Position numbers and translations under genes: made by a program
Part shown: positions 12,390-25,000 of the stretch, in pieces
How the letters are laid out: each line of letters starts with the position of its first letter
Numbering within the stretch: position 1 is the first letter of the stretch
Origin: Paramacrobiotus metropolitanus
Lineage: Eukaryota > Tardigrada > Eutardigrada > Parachela > Macrobiotidae
Assembly: GCF_019649055.1 (NCBI RefSeq)
Contig: NW_026570247.1
Location: 186,001 to 250,000, forward strand
Direction of reading: 5' to 3'
DNA length: 64,000 bases
Notes under the pieces: model-generated
Told to the model about the DNA's origin: nothing
Databases searched by the model: none
What the model saw: the letters and a program-made list of their open reading frames with translations, nothing else

Positions 12390-13345
12390 ATGAGAAATCA
12401 AGCTGCCCGGTTTATCCATACAGATAGTTTTCTCAAGTACCCTGAATTGCTGGGGCTGCTGCGACGCCGGTGCCGGTGGCGCTCAGCAGCGCGATGCGAT
12501 CGACGGGACCTTCCGCTTCTGAGCGCGGCGGCTGTAAGGGCTCGCATCTCGTGTGACCTGTATCTCCTGACATCCTTCTGTCGGCTCTCTGTGCGTCCCG
12601 CGGGGGCGGAATGGGACGCGCTGGACATTCGTGCCGCACCGGGATCGGGACGTGGTCGGAGCGTTGCCCTAGGCCTGCTGTCAACTGCAGTACGTCGACG
12701 CCGACAGTAGCCTCCATCAAGCCGTGCGCGCACTGCAATGACTGCATGCCGTCTCCCGCCGCGAGTATCTTCCTCTGAAAACTAGCCACTGACCGATGCC
12801 GTCCCGTCGCTCGTCTCCGTGATGCCGGGAGGGGCCACGTCCATCGGAAGAAGCGGGCACGATCGCTGCCGTTTCCACCGGCGTACCCGCCCGGACAGCC
12901 GCACTGTCGTCATTCTCAGCGTTTCCCGGCGGCGGTCGTGACGGCGGAAGGGATGTGGCGGCAGCGCCTCCATCTGCATCGCGCCGATTGGACGGGGCTG
13001 GCCGCGCAGTCCGCGAGCAGTGCCGTCCGCTAGACGCCGCCTGTAGCCCCCTCCGCCGCGGACCGCACTCCTCCTGCACCAGGATCTTCTGGCAGAGCTG
13101 CCCATCAAAAGGTTAGCTTTGGTTTCCGTTCGTGCAGGTGCAAATTGATGACCGTTGATGAGGGTGGACTAGCATGACCTTTAACTGCGCCGCCGGTAAC
13201 GACGCCCTGCGTGGCCGGCCATGTCAAGCGGGCTGTCGAACGCCTACGGTCCGCCGCGGTGAGCGATGAGTCGGTGACCTTTACGGGATCGGGAAGATCG
13301 CAGCAGCATGCCAGTGCCGAAAGGAGATGCTGTGCATGCTATTCC
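12390..13345 (+). pseudogene. eroded F-box family relic 1
   Basis: This GC-rich stretch matches the relics at 17770-18655 (+) and 41935-42700 (-). It keeps ghosts of family landmarks: an exon-1-like tail (AAGCGGGCACGA), an exon-2-like end (CTGCCCATCAAAAGG, like the AAAAG|GT donor of gene C), and an exon-3-like stretch (GCCGCGGTGAGCGATGA) near the position of the conserved CPPVSDDLYAK block. No long frame survives. It is interpreted as an old, fully decayed member of the family. Confidence 0.5.
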
Positions 13346-13359
13346 CAAAATGGGCGTCG

Positions 13360-13665
13360 CTGTACGTCTCTGCCGTTGGCGAATCAGCAGGAGAGGGTTC
13401 CGCTGAACAAGCCAGCACAGCATATCCACATTCCAGTCAGGCCAGATCACGTTGGCTAGCGGGGCTTTCCACTGCGATGCGGTCGACGCACTGTGTTCCT
13501 TCGTTTCCTGTGGACCGTCACCGCCCACTGTCCACCAGTCAGCGACGACCTTTACGCTCAGATGGCGCAGGGATATTAGCGCTGGGTGAGCGGTCTGGTC
13601 TATCCCGGGAAAGATACAAGATTCGGGGATATTTCCAACTGTAAGTCGTACACAGTGCGACTGCA
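13360..13665 (+). pseudogene. F-box family exon 3 relic (3' end)
   Basis: It still encodes AHCPPVSDDLYAQMAQGY, then WVSGLVYPGKDTRFGDIS, next to a GTAAGT donor, as at the end of exon 3 in the family. A TAG stands where paralogs have the residue before RWV. The right-arm counterpart (45690-45957, minus) reads through that point. It belongs to a paralog type distinct from C. It lies at the outer end of the left inverted arm. Confidence 0.6.
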
Positions 13666-13837
13666 GAGGTTGCATGCATTCTGTCACTTAAGTTCCGCGG
13701 TAGACTGTCGAAAGAACCGTCGGGAAATGGTAATGATTTTGGCTGTGTGTTGTAATCGGAACAGAGCTAGCAGCAGGAAGGCATATTTACCACAATGGCT
13801 AGTGGTTTCCGTGTCACACTGACTCTGAATTAAAATA

Positions 13838-13912
13838 TAGCTACTATATAGCTGATACTATATACTATATAGCTGATACTGATACTGATCTACTATATAG
13901 CTGATACTTGTC
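13838..13912. repeat. short AT-rich minisatellite
   Basis: Imperfect copies of a unit built on CTATATAGCTGATACT. A degraded counterpart (TATCAGCTATATAGTATGATATCA) lies in the right arm near 45470-45500, so the seed predates the inverted duplication and the array grew on the left. Confidence 0.6.
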
Positions 13913-14124
13913 AGTGTAGTCTGAGTGACCAGAGACGCCCTAAATGCTGCTACCTGCTTCTTGACCTGACCCACATGGAATTGCAAATTTGCAAAAGTTG
14001 ATATGCCTGGCAACCAGAGCGTATCAAGCCAGCGCTATTTATCAGCGTCACAGAAATAAGTCCCCTTGGTGTCGGCATGAAAGCGTTGGCTACGCCACGA
14101 GCAACACGGTGTGACCATTATAAA

Positions 14125-16325
14125 ATGAATGGAATTATGGCATCCTCGACATCACTGCCACCCTTCCGGCGGATGCGTGTGGCGTCGGATGGCCGTTCTT
14201 TCGGCTACCAGAACACGGTGGTGGTGCAGTCTGACAGCGACGCTAATTGTTATTGGCTGGGATACATTCAAGACATCTCCGACAATTGCGAACAAATTCT
14301 GGTCGAGTTCGATTCCGAAGGGACGGATGCGCGCTGGATGGAGGCCAGTCGCGTGTGGCTGGCTCCGTTTCCGGGCGATGTTCCCCTGGATTATCGCTGG
14401 CAACGTGGGAACAGGGTGCAGGTGGCGCTGCAGGATAAGCTCAACGGACCCTTCCGCTTCCGAGCGGCGACGACAAGGGGCGGCATCTCGGCTAAGCACG
14501 ACCGCGTCTGTTTTGTTACCACCCCTCCCGCGTCGAGGTGTGGTTCCCTGAAAGAAAACGGTGCACCAGCCTTCGAAGTAGTGGACCGTTGCCAGGTCGT
14601 CACTGAATTGCCGTCGGCCCGAGCGTCGCGCGCCAACGCTGTTAGTGGCTTCCGCTACGTCAAGGTGGTCATCCCATTCCCCGGGTCTCTGTCCGTGCTG
14701 CGAGGTCCCGCCGACCGAACTCTTCTCGTCCAACGTCTCCGTGATGCTATGAGCGGGCACGAAACCCTGAAGAAGCTACACGACAGCTGTCGCTTCCAAC
14801 TGCGCATCGGAACGGACAGCTGTACTTTCATCGTCTTAAGCGCTGCAATGGAGGTCATGCCGGCGGAGTGGACGACCGCCACGTTGCTGCAGGTGCTGCA
14901 GAACCTAAGTGCCGATCAAGCGGGACTCGTCTCGCTACTGAACAGCTCAATCTTCACAGAGCAACATAGCGGCCGCAGGAAGAGCCGGTACGAAGACGGA
15001 GGCCAGCGTAAGTGATCGTAAAGTGACCTTTCTAATAAAATAGGAGTACTGCTCCAAGGTAGCTTTTTTCAGTCGATTTGGACGGCGCCGATTTCGTTCA
15101 TCTGCCGGCTCCGCTGTGGACCGCGATTCTCCTGCAGCTGGACCTCCACACGCAGGCCACGGTCAAAAGGTCAGCGGCGACTAAACGCCACACAAATTTA
15201 CTCGTAAATGACGCATGGCCTTTAACATGTCTTGACAGGGTGTGCTGCTTATGGCATCAGATTCTCAGCGACCCGCGCAACATGAACCACATCATCTTCG
15301 GCTGCCGCTTCTGCAGCAACGGCGCGGTGCAGTGCCTGATCGGAAGAGACCACGCCGCGCTCCGACTCTTGTCCCGCTCCATCCGTTCCACCACGAAAAG
15401 TCTGACGATCGTCGTCGGGCACCGCCACGAATGCGACATATCCTTCGTCTGCTACCAGCTTTTTTTTGCCTTGAACCCGCGTCTACCACTGCTCATTCTG
15501 CGCGATATCCACCTGAATTTCGGCGGCTTGGGAGACGAGTACCACTTCTTCCCCATGGAGGTCACCCGATTCCGCGACTACGCCCGGCGCATTATCCTCC
15601 GCCACTGGACGCTTTGCAATCTGTTCCGCTTCGCCATGTTCAGTTTGTTCAGCCAACCGTTGGAAGGCCCCGATATCCTCTTGCTGAGCGAGGAGAAAAA
15701 TTGGATGGTACCGCTGCACTATGAGGCCGCCCCGCTTAGCATCGACCAGATGCAGATCACGCTGCCCAACGTGGAATTCCACTGCGATACACGCGAGGAC
15801 GCCATGGCCAGTAGTTTCATGTGGGCCGTCAACGCCCACTGTCCACCGGTCAGCGATGACCTTTACGCCAAAGTAGCGCAAGTCCACGAGCGTTGGGTGC
15901 GCAGCCTGGAGTACCCACGGCAATGGAAGGGGATCCGGGAATATCTCAACGTGTAAGTGCCCACGCTGTTCACGCCATTCCGCTGCACAGTGACCTTTAA
16001 ACTGTTTTGTTGCACAGTGACCTTTAAACGGTTATTCTGCACAGTGACCTTTAAATTGTTTTGTTGCACAGTGAAAATGGTTTTGTTACAAAGTGACCTT
16101 TAAATGGTTTTGTTACAAAGTGACCTTTAAATGGTTTTGTTACAAAGTGACCTTTAAATGGCTTTGTTACATGGTGACCCTAAATGTGTTGAAACTGGCA
16201 GGTTTAGCCCGTTTTTTGGCGACGGGAGCGTAGGATGCTGGGATGACGAGGACCTGCGGACGTTGGACGTGCTCCAGCTGAGCAAACTGGCGGTCCTGGG
16301 CATCAGCGAGGTCTTCCGCGTCTGA
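14125..16325 (+). CDS. Tudor/Agenet-like + F-box protein, gene C (intact)
   Basis: Spliced gene: 14125-15007, 15073-15169, 15239-15952, 16202-16325; phases match and give 605 aa. Residues 1-294 form the N-terminal half: a Tudor/Agenet-like strand pattern (NTVVVQSDSD, YWLGYIQDISDN, RWMEASRVWLAPF) and then VQVALQDKLNGPFRFRAA. The F-box spans about 305-345 (LPAPLWTAILLQLDLHTQ, then VCCLWHQILSDP) and is split by intron 2. The rest is family-specific, with MWAVNAHCPPVSDDLYAK and a tail SKLAVLGISEVFRV. Likely role (inference): substrate adaptor of an SCF ubiquitin ligase. ATG 14125 was chosen because the start aligns with paralogs and because the upstream in-frame ATG 14077 is out of frame in copy D; 14137 is another possibility. 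Introns are short (65, 69, 249 nt). Intron 2 has no stop and is a multiple of three. Confidence 0.85.
15980..16195 (+). repeat. tandem repeat in intron 3 of gene C, TGACCTTTAAA units
   Basis: About seven or eight head-to-tail units of roughly 27 bp (range about 22-30). The core is CAGTGACCTTTAAA or AAGTGACCTTTAAA, joined by TGTTTTGTTGC-like spacers. On the other strand each unit offers AAAGGTCA, the half-site form bound by nuclear receptors. Copy B has one unit in the same intron, and copy D has about two at the same place (near 42690-42730), so the array expanded in gene C. Confidence 0.75.
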
Positions 16326-17440
16326 CACGCAGCTGTACCGACGCACGGATGCACCGGCCTTATCGTCGCCTTATTTGGCGCATCAGCCGTTACGCCATGT
16401 GTATAATGTAAATACACCTTATCATTCACTGGTGTTCCTCCATTTCTGTCTCTAATTTACTAATTTGTGCTTATATGCTTTAATGCTGTACAGTCTGTAG
16501 TTCTTTATTCTTACGTTAGTTGTGTAATATTATACGTACATCGGAATTCACTTGTGGCACATTACCGTAATTTCCTTGCTAATTTGTGCTTATATGCTTT
16601 AATGCTGTACAGTCTGTAGTTCTTTATTCTTAGTTGTGCAATACTGTACGTACATCGGAATTCACTTGTGACACATTACCGTAATTTCCTTGTAATGGTA
16701 ATCGGTTCCAATGAAAACAGTCATCCAAAACATGGCTGATATCTCTGACATTCGTGTATAACCAGCAGTACTGGGACGTTGAAAGCATTTCGGACATTTG
16801 GGATGCGCGTGCCGTACACCAGAGAAACGGTACTCTTCGTCCTGTCCGCGGTGGTACGCATAACAGATACGAGTCAAAAGAACGATAATTAGTGTATGTA
16901 TGTATAAAAGCTGGTGGTAAAAAAAATTAGACGTCCGGTTACTCCGGTACGGGATCACTGTCCAAGCCGCACGCATTCCCTTGACCAGAGCACCGTCGGC
17001 ATTTACAGATAGACCAACCTGTTTAATTTTGGCATGCGCATTGTCGGGATATATTTTTGTTCGTGTATTTCAGTAAATGAATCGTTGTATTTGTTGCTGC
17101 TCCGTCTGTCGACAGGCTGGTAAGAAACCTGCTTGAATCCCGGGGAACAGAGAGGGACGAGTGAATGCTTACGGTCAACTGTACCGGGGATGTACGAGGT
17201 CATCCGTCGCGTATCGCACATGTTGGCGAACAATCATTACGAGTACAGTTCTTCGTGAACCGGATGCACGGTGCATTAAGGATACGGCCGCAAAACGCTG
17301 GGCTAACGGCCGTGAAAGCGAAAAGGAACAGGAAACACGAGGAAGGTACATGCAGGACAATGTCAGTAAACACTGGGATCCTGTGGACAATAATCGGTAA
17401 AAAACATTCCTCGGAAAATCTGTAACGTATACGCAGCGTG
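16326..17440 (+). repeat. 3' flank of gene C (direct duplication, copy 2)
   Basis: Counterpart of 11327-12350. It contains an additional local tandem duplication: about 120 bp at 16455-16575 repeats at 16577-16695 (shared TAATTTGTGCTTATATGC and CATCGGAATTCACTTGTG). No gene is recognised. Confidence 0.65.
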
Positions 17441-17769
17441 CCCGATGGAGTCACCGGTGTGGTATCGGTTCCTGCGGCATGCAGGCATAGCTGTGCCAGA
17501 TACCTGTGTCAGTCTCAGGACAAACTGCTCTCTTATCCACGCATCACTCATAGCCGAGTGGTTCTTAAAAATCTGACTTTATTGGCGTCCCAACAAGAGG
17601 CCGCTCGTACAGTCGGCCCTCCCGATTTTCAGACGGGAATGAATGTGACCTTAGACAGCGAGCGAATACAAATTATTCCACGTGCAGGCCGGACAGCAGA
17701 GTTAAGGTAGCATAGTGAGAAAACCGTCTGCATGATTTATGTACTTCATGATTTATGTACTGCATGAAG
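17441..17769. other. intergenic, nothing recognised
   Basis: Short open frames only. A tandem ATGATTTATGTACT repeat sits near 17734-17765, just before the relic. Confidence 0.3.
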
Positions 17770-18655
17770 TATAGATTTTATTTTCTCAAGTACTATACCA
17801 GGGGTTATACGGTACGCGCAGGTAGCGTTCTGGGATGAGATCAGCGGGGTCCGACAGTTCCTGGACAGTGAGCGGGCCGCGACGGCGGATGCGGACCCAC
17901 TGGATGTGTGTTGCAAGCGTGCTTACCGAACTACCTGTCGGCATACACACCCAGCGCCAACGCCGGCCAACGCCTTCCTTATTGTGCCAAGCACTGACGC
18001 GCTGTACCCCGTTTCCCGCCTGCAGTGCCTGCCTACAAAGAACTATCTTCGCCCGTCTTCTTGATGCCAAGAAAGGGCCCCAGCTGAAGAAGCGGGCGCG
18101 ACGTAGCTAGGTCGTCAGTCTTAGCGTCCCGGCGGCGCTCCCGCCGGCGGAAGTGCCGTGCGCCCGATGACTGCCGGTGCTGTGGCCGTATTGTCGGGAG
18201 CGTCGGGCGGGACCGACCCGGTAGTCACCGAGCACTGCAGTCCGCCCCACGCCGCCTTTAACCGTCTGCCGCGTCTCCGCTGCGGACCGCGGTCCTCCTG
18301 CACCCACCGGGATGGTCCGGCCCAGCCGCCCAATAAAAGGTCAGCATTTATTGCCGATGGTGCGTGTGCAACGGCAGACACATGCCCGACGACCAGGGAT
18401 GACTGCGGACCAGCGTGACCTTTCACGGCGCCGCCCTGCCTGGCCACTGGCCAGCCGTTGGATGTGCGCCGTCCACGCCCACTGACCGCCGCGGTGAGCG
18501 ATGACCTTTAGGCCATAGTGCTGCACGTGTACCAGCGCTGGATAAACAGCCTAGCCGGACGGTCTCGGACAGTGCAGGAAGGGCTCCGGGAAGATCGCAG
18601 CATGTCAGGAGCGAAACGAGACGCATGACGCGGTGTACGTGCTATTCTCAAAATG
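17770..18655 (+). pseudogene. eroded F-box family relic 2
   Basis: Second copy of the relic seen at 12390-13345 and, inverted, at 41935-42700. Recognisable ghosts are GCGGACCCACTGGATG, AAGAAGCGGGCGCGAC, the exon-2-like end CGCCCAATAAAAGGTCAGC (the donor style of gene C), and the exon-3 ghost GTCCACGCCCACTGACCGCC with GATGACCTTTA. No frame survives. It sits between gene C and the 3' end of TUT1 in the left arm, and in the equivalent place in the right arm. Confidence 0.55.
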
Positions 18656-19074
18656 ATCATTGCACTGGCATTTCATATAGATATGTTCTGTTGTAGATAT
18701 GGATTGGTTTTCGTAAATAAACAAGCGTCAATGAATATATTCTTTTACAGATTTTTCCGTCAGTTATTGACTAGTTTCTTCCCGATTTTATTCTGTATTA
18801 ATGCATTTTCATTATTAATATTTTCATTCGCCCAATGCGGCGCACAACCCAACAGCGTCCGTACGCTGGCGATCCGAGCCAGAATATGCCAGAACATCAG
18901 CATCACTGTAACAAAAACGAAGACTCAACAATCTCTGAATCTACACATTAACACTTCACCTCGACAACAGTCATTAATCAACAACCCATTCCCGTGCATC
19001 CACAGCGCGGCGGGCGCCGCTTCCCAGCCAACGGCAAGTAAATACAACCGGAAACACAACAACAACAACAACGG

Positions 19075-22000
19075 CTAACGGCGCTCTTCAGCCCCGCTGC
19101 GGGCCTCCGGCCAGTGCGATCCGTTCAGTCCACGCGGTGCCGCTGCGGCGGCGTCCTCCGGCGGATGCTCCGCGGAATCCCGCCCGTTCTCCAGCTCCGC
19201 GCTGTGCCCCAGACGCAGGAACCGGCGCAGATGCTCCGGCAGGAAACGCCGCAGAAACTCAAACAAATTCCTGTACATAATTACCGGTTTATTAACCGTA
19301 CCACCAGATTTTATTTCATTACATACGAATTTAATATTTTATTTATTTTAATAATTATAGTTAACATATTTAACAATTATTTATCAGTTTGTTTTATCAT
19401 TATCGGCTACTTCATCTGTTTGCTGCACAAGAAAACGAAGATGAACCGCATCAAATACCCTTTTAAATTATTTAATAAACGCCGCAGAAACCCAAACAAA
19501 CTCCTGTACAGCCTACCGGCTCTTCGACATTACCACAACATTTTAATTCGTTTAATATGTAATTAATATTTTATTTATGTTAATAATTGTGCAGAAGTAT
19601 GTGTTAATTAGAAAATTAATTTTTTTGCCATTATTTGCTGCATCTGTCTATTGCGCGGTAAAAATCCAGGCAAGAAAATGAGAAATTAATTCTACAGTGA
19701 AGTGAAATCTTCCGCGTATCTGTTATAATGAAACAGTTGAAAAAGCGTTCTTACTGGAGATCCGTTGAGGACTCCTCGGCGGCGAGGAAGACGCAGAGCC
19801 GCTCCGTCTCGACGGCGTTGTGGAGGAGCGTGAGGCGGAAGTGCAGGTCCACCGGCCGCCCGGCAGTCGCGGCGATTCGCTCGGCCACCTGGCACTCCAG
19901 CCGCCACTGCTCCTCCAGACCCAGCAGCGTCCCCGGCCGCTTCTGCAGCACGGCCTTGCGGTAGGCGCGCCGGTTCAGCCAGGTGCGCTGCTGCAGTCGG
20001 CACTCCCACTCCGCCACGATCCGCCCGATCTGCCGGAAACGCCGCGTCTCGCCACTGCCGCCGGCCATGTCACCTGCACCACAGCCATGCACACTCAAAT
20101 CCCACCAAAAATTATTTAACTGAACAAACAAATTCGTCAGAAGAAATAAATTAACACAAACATCCCCAGAAAATATACAAGAAATTTTAGGAATAAACGA
20201 ATAAGCAGAAGCGTTTTATATTGACAAAATACACTGCCGTCGTCTGCTGAAAAAAGATCCAACACAAATCAAAATTTTTTTTGTACCACGCGACGAGACG
20301 CCATTTATATATTCAAACATAAATAAAAAGGTTCAGAAAATTCACAATGTAATAAAATTACCAAAAAAACAATTTTTATTAAAAATCATAACTTGAGGCA
20401 GTTCAAAAACTAATTGAAAAATAGCAAGAAAATAAAATAATTATTAAAGAAATACGAGTATAAAATACGCAGGAAACACCGAAGGATGATTATGGTTAAA
20501 ATTATATTTCCACAACAATACCTGCCACCCTGCACCCAACAGTTAGCAGTAAATTACAAAATAAGATACTTACTGAAAAAACAAAAACGTTTTAAAAATA
20601 TTTGATGCAAAAAGGATTAGGAATAGAGCATCCAGAAATTAAGTGCAAATCGAATCAGTTTGGAAAATCAATTAATGAAGAAAAAAATTCTCACACACCG
20701 CTGGCCACCAGGAGCGGGCAGTCATACAAATTAGCCACTAATAATAAGCAGTAAATTACAAAAGTGATCAACGACAAAAACATAAATTATTAAAATTAAT
20801 GCATTAGAAAATGACCAGAATAAATCTAAATAAATCGGTTCAGAAAATCAATTAATGGAGAAAAAAAAGACCAACTCACCGTCGACCGCCGGCAGCGGGC
20901 AGTCACACTTGAAGAACTCGACCAGCATCCGGCGCAGCAGCTCCGGGACGCGGGGCGCCCATTGGTCAAAAGGGATCGCAGCCTGAACGGCCGAGAGCTG
21001 CAGCATGACGGGCGGCGGCGCCACGTCTTCGCGGTCGGTTTCCAGCAGCGGGAGGAGGTTCAGCGCGCGCCGGCGGAAGACGGCCACCTCCTCTTGGAGC
21101 CAGCGCTGCAGCGCCACGAAGGTGGTCAGCGAGACGCTCTTGGCGACGTTGTGCGAGAGATCGAAGGGGTCCTGCAGGTTCACGTAGCGCAGTTTGAAGG
21201 GGTCGCCCGTGGGCGGCAGGGAATCGCGGAAATCGCTCAGCGGGACCACTTCGCCGCTCCAGCCCCGCATCACCGTCGTGGGGAAGGAGAAGGTGGAGTA
21301 ATACTCGAAAAAATCCAACAATAATTCCGCTGCAACACAGCGAAGTGTATAATTATTAAATAACTAAGAATTTTTAATTAAACGTATAATTACTTGTATG
21401 TATATGTTGTGATTAATAATATAAAAAAATCCACCAATAAATCCGCTGCAATACAGCGAAAGGTATAAATAATCCTAATTAATATAAATTCAAACGTTTA
21501 ATATGGGTAAAAAAATGCCAATTTCAGAAGCAACATGAAGGTACACTAGTGCAACGTATTACTGTATTTTTTTAAATGTTAATTCTAATATTTCCCCACA
21601 ACAGACCTGATGCGAAGGAGATTTATCAAGTTCAACCAAAAGGTCTATTTTCAGCGGTTTTTTATTTTTCAGTACACCAACGAATTATCAACAATTACAA
21701 AGGTCAAAATAACGCAATAATCAAATTAAAAGTATTAACGTTAGCACAGTAATTATACAACGCGTTGAAATAAAACAACGTCAATATTCTGTTTCCTTTT
21801 AACTGGTTTGAAGCTGTGATTTTATCGGCCTTTATTTCGCAATCCGTTAAATATTTTCCAAAAACTTAAAGATAAATTAAACGTAGCCTATTCGTTTTTA
21901 GTACTTACGGTACTTAATAAAAAAACTAAATACGGCACTTTTTTATTTTTTAACCCATAAAGAATTTATTAAAAATTAAAAATAATTTAATTCGGAGCAA

Positions 22001-25000
22001 CAGTTGTAGTACCCACGGTAAAATAGTGCGTAATTACAGAATAAATGCATCGTTTTCCCAAACCCGAATATTTCATCTCAATAAGACTGGAAATCCGAAT
22101 TTATTAACATTAATTTACAACAGTATTATAAAGTAATAAATTGTGGAAAATATGAGAGACAAAGTGCGAAAAAAAACCAGCGACACTCAATACAAAAATT
22201 AACATACCTTCCGTTTTCGTATTCCTCGAGGGCGGCAACTCCTTGGCCAAGTCGGCCAATTTCCTCTCGGGCAGATCGAAGCTGAAGCCGCCTTCCTCGT
22301 CCAAGAAGCGCGTCAGACGGGGATTATTCACGACATGGCGGTGGATCTCGTCGGGCGGCGGGAGGACGGGGGGTTCCTGGGTGTGGAGGAAGAAGACGAG
22401 GAGCAGCGTCAGGGCGTACTTGGTCAGACCCTCGCTGCCCGTCAGCTCCTTGGCGTCCGCCCACTGCCGCAGCGTCAACACCAGCGGACGCAGTCGGGGC
22501 TCCAGGTGGCTGTACAAAATCAACAGGCCCGTGTTCTCGAACACTAACCTGCAATTATGATTATATTATTTAAGCTTATTTAAGCTACCCAAAATTCGTC
22601 TATTAAAAGGTACATATTTGGATTAAACATTTTTACTATAGTTTATTTGCCAAAATTTTTACTCACCTTACTGCAATTTATTTACAGAGATTTAGTTTCT
22701 AAAATATATTTCTGAAATTTATTTCTAATTTGCAGCCGGACATCGGCATGGCTGTGAAGAATTGAAGAATCAACATGCCCGTGTTCTCAAACACTGACCT
22801 GCGATTAGGACTTATTATTATTTTAAGCTTATTTGTTACCGACATTCGTCTATTAAAAGGTACATATTTGGATTAAACATTTTACTATGGTTTATTTGCA
22901 AAACGTTATACTCCCCTTACTGAAGTTTATTTACAGAAATCAAAATGTAATTTCTAAAATTTATTTCTGGAAATTTATTTCTAATTCGCAGCCGGATGGC
23001 TGTACAGAATCAGCAGGCCCGTGTTCTCCAACACCAACCTGCAGTTTATTATGCCATTTCTTCAACGTCCCTGAGAATTAATTTATTTTCTTGTTAGAAA
23101 CAGTTATAACAGACAAAAACTGTGTGCAAAATTATCTGGAAAATCAATTTTTTGAGGTCACTGACCACCCGTTAAAATAGTCATTTAACCTGATAAATTA
23201 CGGTAAGCAACCTGACGCATACGGAAAAATAAAACCAGAAATCCGATAAGACAAATGTTATAAGTGGTGAAGAGCTGCGCCACTGCACTACGATCCTGTG
23301 CAAATTTACAGAGATGTTCTGCAGTCATTTTTTACACATCCCAATTTACGGCATTCAATCAGACTTTTATGATTTATCGTAGAGTCAACCATCAAATAAG
23401 TGAAATAACGTATTAAAAACACCAAAACTTTTACACCATCTTCCAAAATAATTATTATTGTCGTGATTATTTTTATTATTTTACAGCGATTTTCAACTGA
23501 TTTCGCACATTATTCCATATCACTGCAACGTCAAAAATAAATATTATTTCCGGTAATAATTCATATTATTTTAATCTAAATGAATTTAAAACTCTACAGA
23601 ACTCCCAATTATTGCTTAAACCATTCTTGTTTATATTTGAAACACAATTACGATACCGAAAAATAATTTCTTATTATTTTCTTAAATTGTTTGTATATCT
23701 ATAGAAGTCCAAATTAATTTTGTAATTTTTCTGGATTAATTCCAGAAATAACTACGATTTATTCTGAGCGTCGAGCGCGGGTGCGTACTTGCTGGTGAAG
23801 GAGACGTCGACGCTGAGGTGGGCGGCGGGATGGCGCAGCTTGAGGATGGGCGTGCGGGCCGCGGGAATGGCCAGCACGTCCTCGTAGTTCTCGCTCTTGG
23901 CCAGGTAGCGCAGCAGCTTCTCCATCAAGCGCAGGATGTCTTTCGGCGACTCCCCAGCCAGCTCCCACGGCTCGTACGGGCACTGGAACAGCTGCGTCAC
24001 GTTGGAAAAATAATAGCTCATCGGCTGCTCGCGGGGCTACAAAAAAATACCGTAAAAAATTAAAATACACCAAAATAATTAATACACCACATTCCCGAAT
24101 AACTGCTAAATTACCAATTATCAGGTAATTATAAACGGAAAAATTATCCGGAAATTATTAGCAATTAAAATATAAAAAACTACGCACAAAAAGAAAGCAA
24201 ACGACATTCCCGAATAATTTCCAAATTATTTTGTAATAATTATCCGGTATTTATTAATGATTAAAGTAAGAAAAGCTGAACTTCCAAATTAAACAATAAT
24301 CAATTCAACCGAACAGCAAAGCCTTACTTTGAACCACTTCACTTAATTACGGAACACTGAAAAAACAATTAATTTTCGCCTAAGGCGCTCTGGTAAAATT
24401 AATAATAAGAACAACAATAATTTCACCGCGTTTAACTGTGGAATTAAATCGGTAAAATTAAATAGCGAATTATTAAAACCAGTGCAAACGCGCACATTAT
24501 AACAAATCGAACACTCGAATAAAAAATACAAGTTCATCCAATAAAAGTAAACAGTTGTAGAATGAAAGGGGTTACCTTACAGTCAGCGGGCGGGGCCGTT
24601 ATCTCGTCCAAGTGCAGATCGAGGAAGCTGTCGATGTCGGATCCGCGGACGCCGAACGTGTTGACGGAGGATCCGTATAATCGCACCGTGCACCGGCGGA
24701 AAATGCGCCGGAACGTGGCTTCCAGCTGGCGGCGCACGTTCTCCCGTGCATCGCGCTCTTCCGCACTCAACTGCGACCGCTCCATCAACAAGCGCATTTG
24801 CTGGCACGGCTGCAACGTAACTGTAATCATTTCTGCACTATGATGTATATTACAGTGAAATAAAATCAAGAAAATAATGAAAAATATTAATAATGCCATT
24901 TTTCCGGTAAGAGGCAGAAAAAATGGAAATCATCCGATGAAATGAAAAACCGGACAGAATTTCCGAGAACCGTATTGTGCTTGATTTGGCTGTGTTTTTG

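Noticed and set aside
15170-15238. The stop-free intron 2 of gene C taken as coding sequence
   Set aside because: Paralogs A and G splice exactly at these borders, and the F-box is continuous only when it is removed. It is kept as a possible retention event, not as the main model.
15980-16195. Regular repeats suggestive of a CRISPR-like array
   Set aside because: Units are contiguous without unique spacers, vary in length, lie in an intron of a spliced gene, and single units exist in paralogs. It is an ordinary minisatellite.
18653-19078. A 141-codon plus-strand frame with a hydrophobic start
   Set aside because: It is antisense to the TUT1 3' end, low in complexity at its end (Asn-rich) and not preserved in the right arm.
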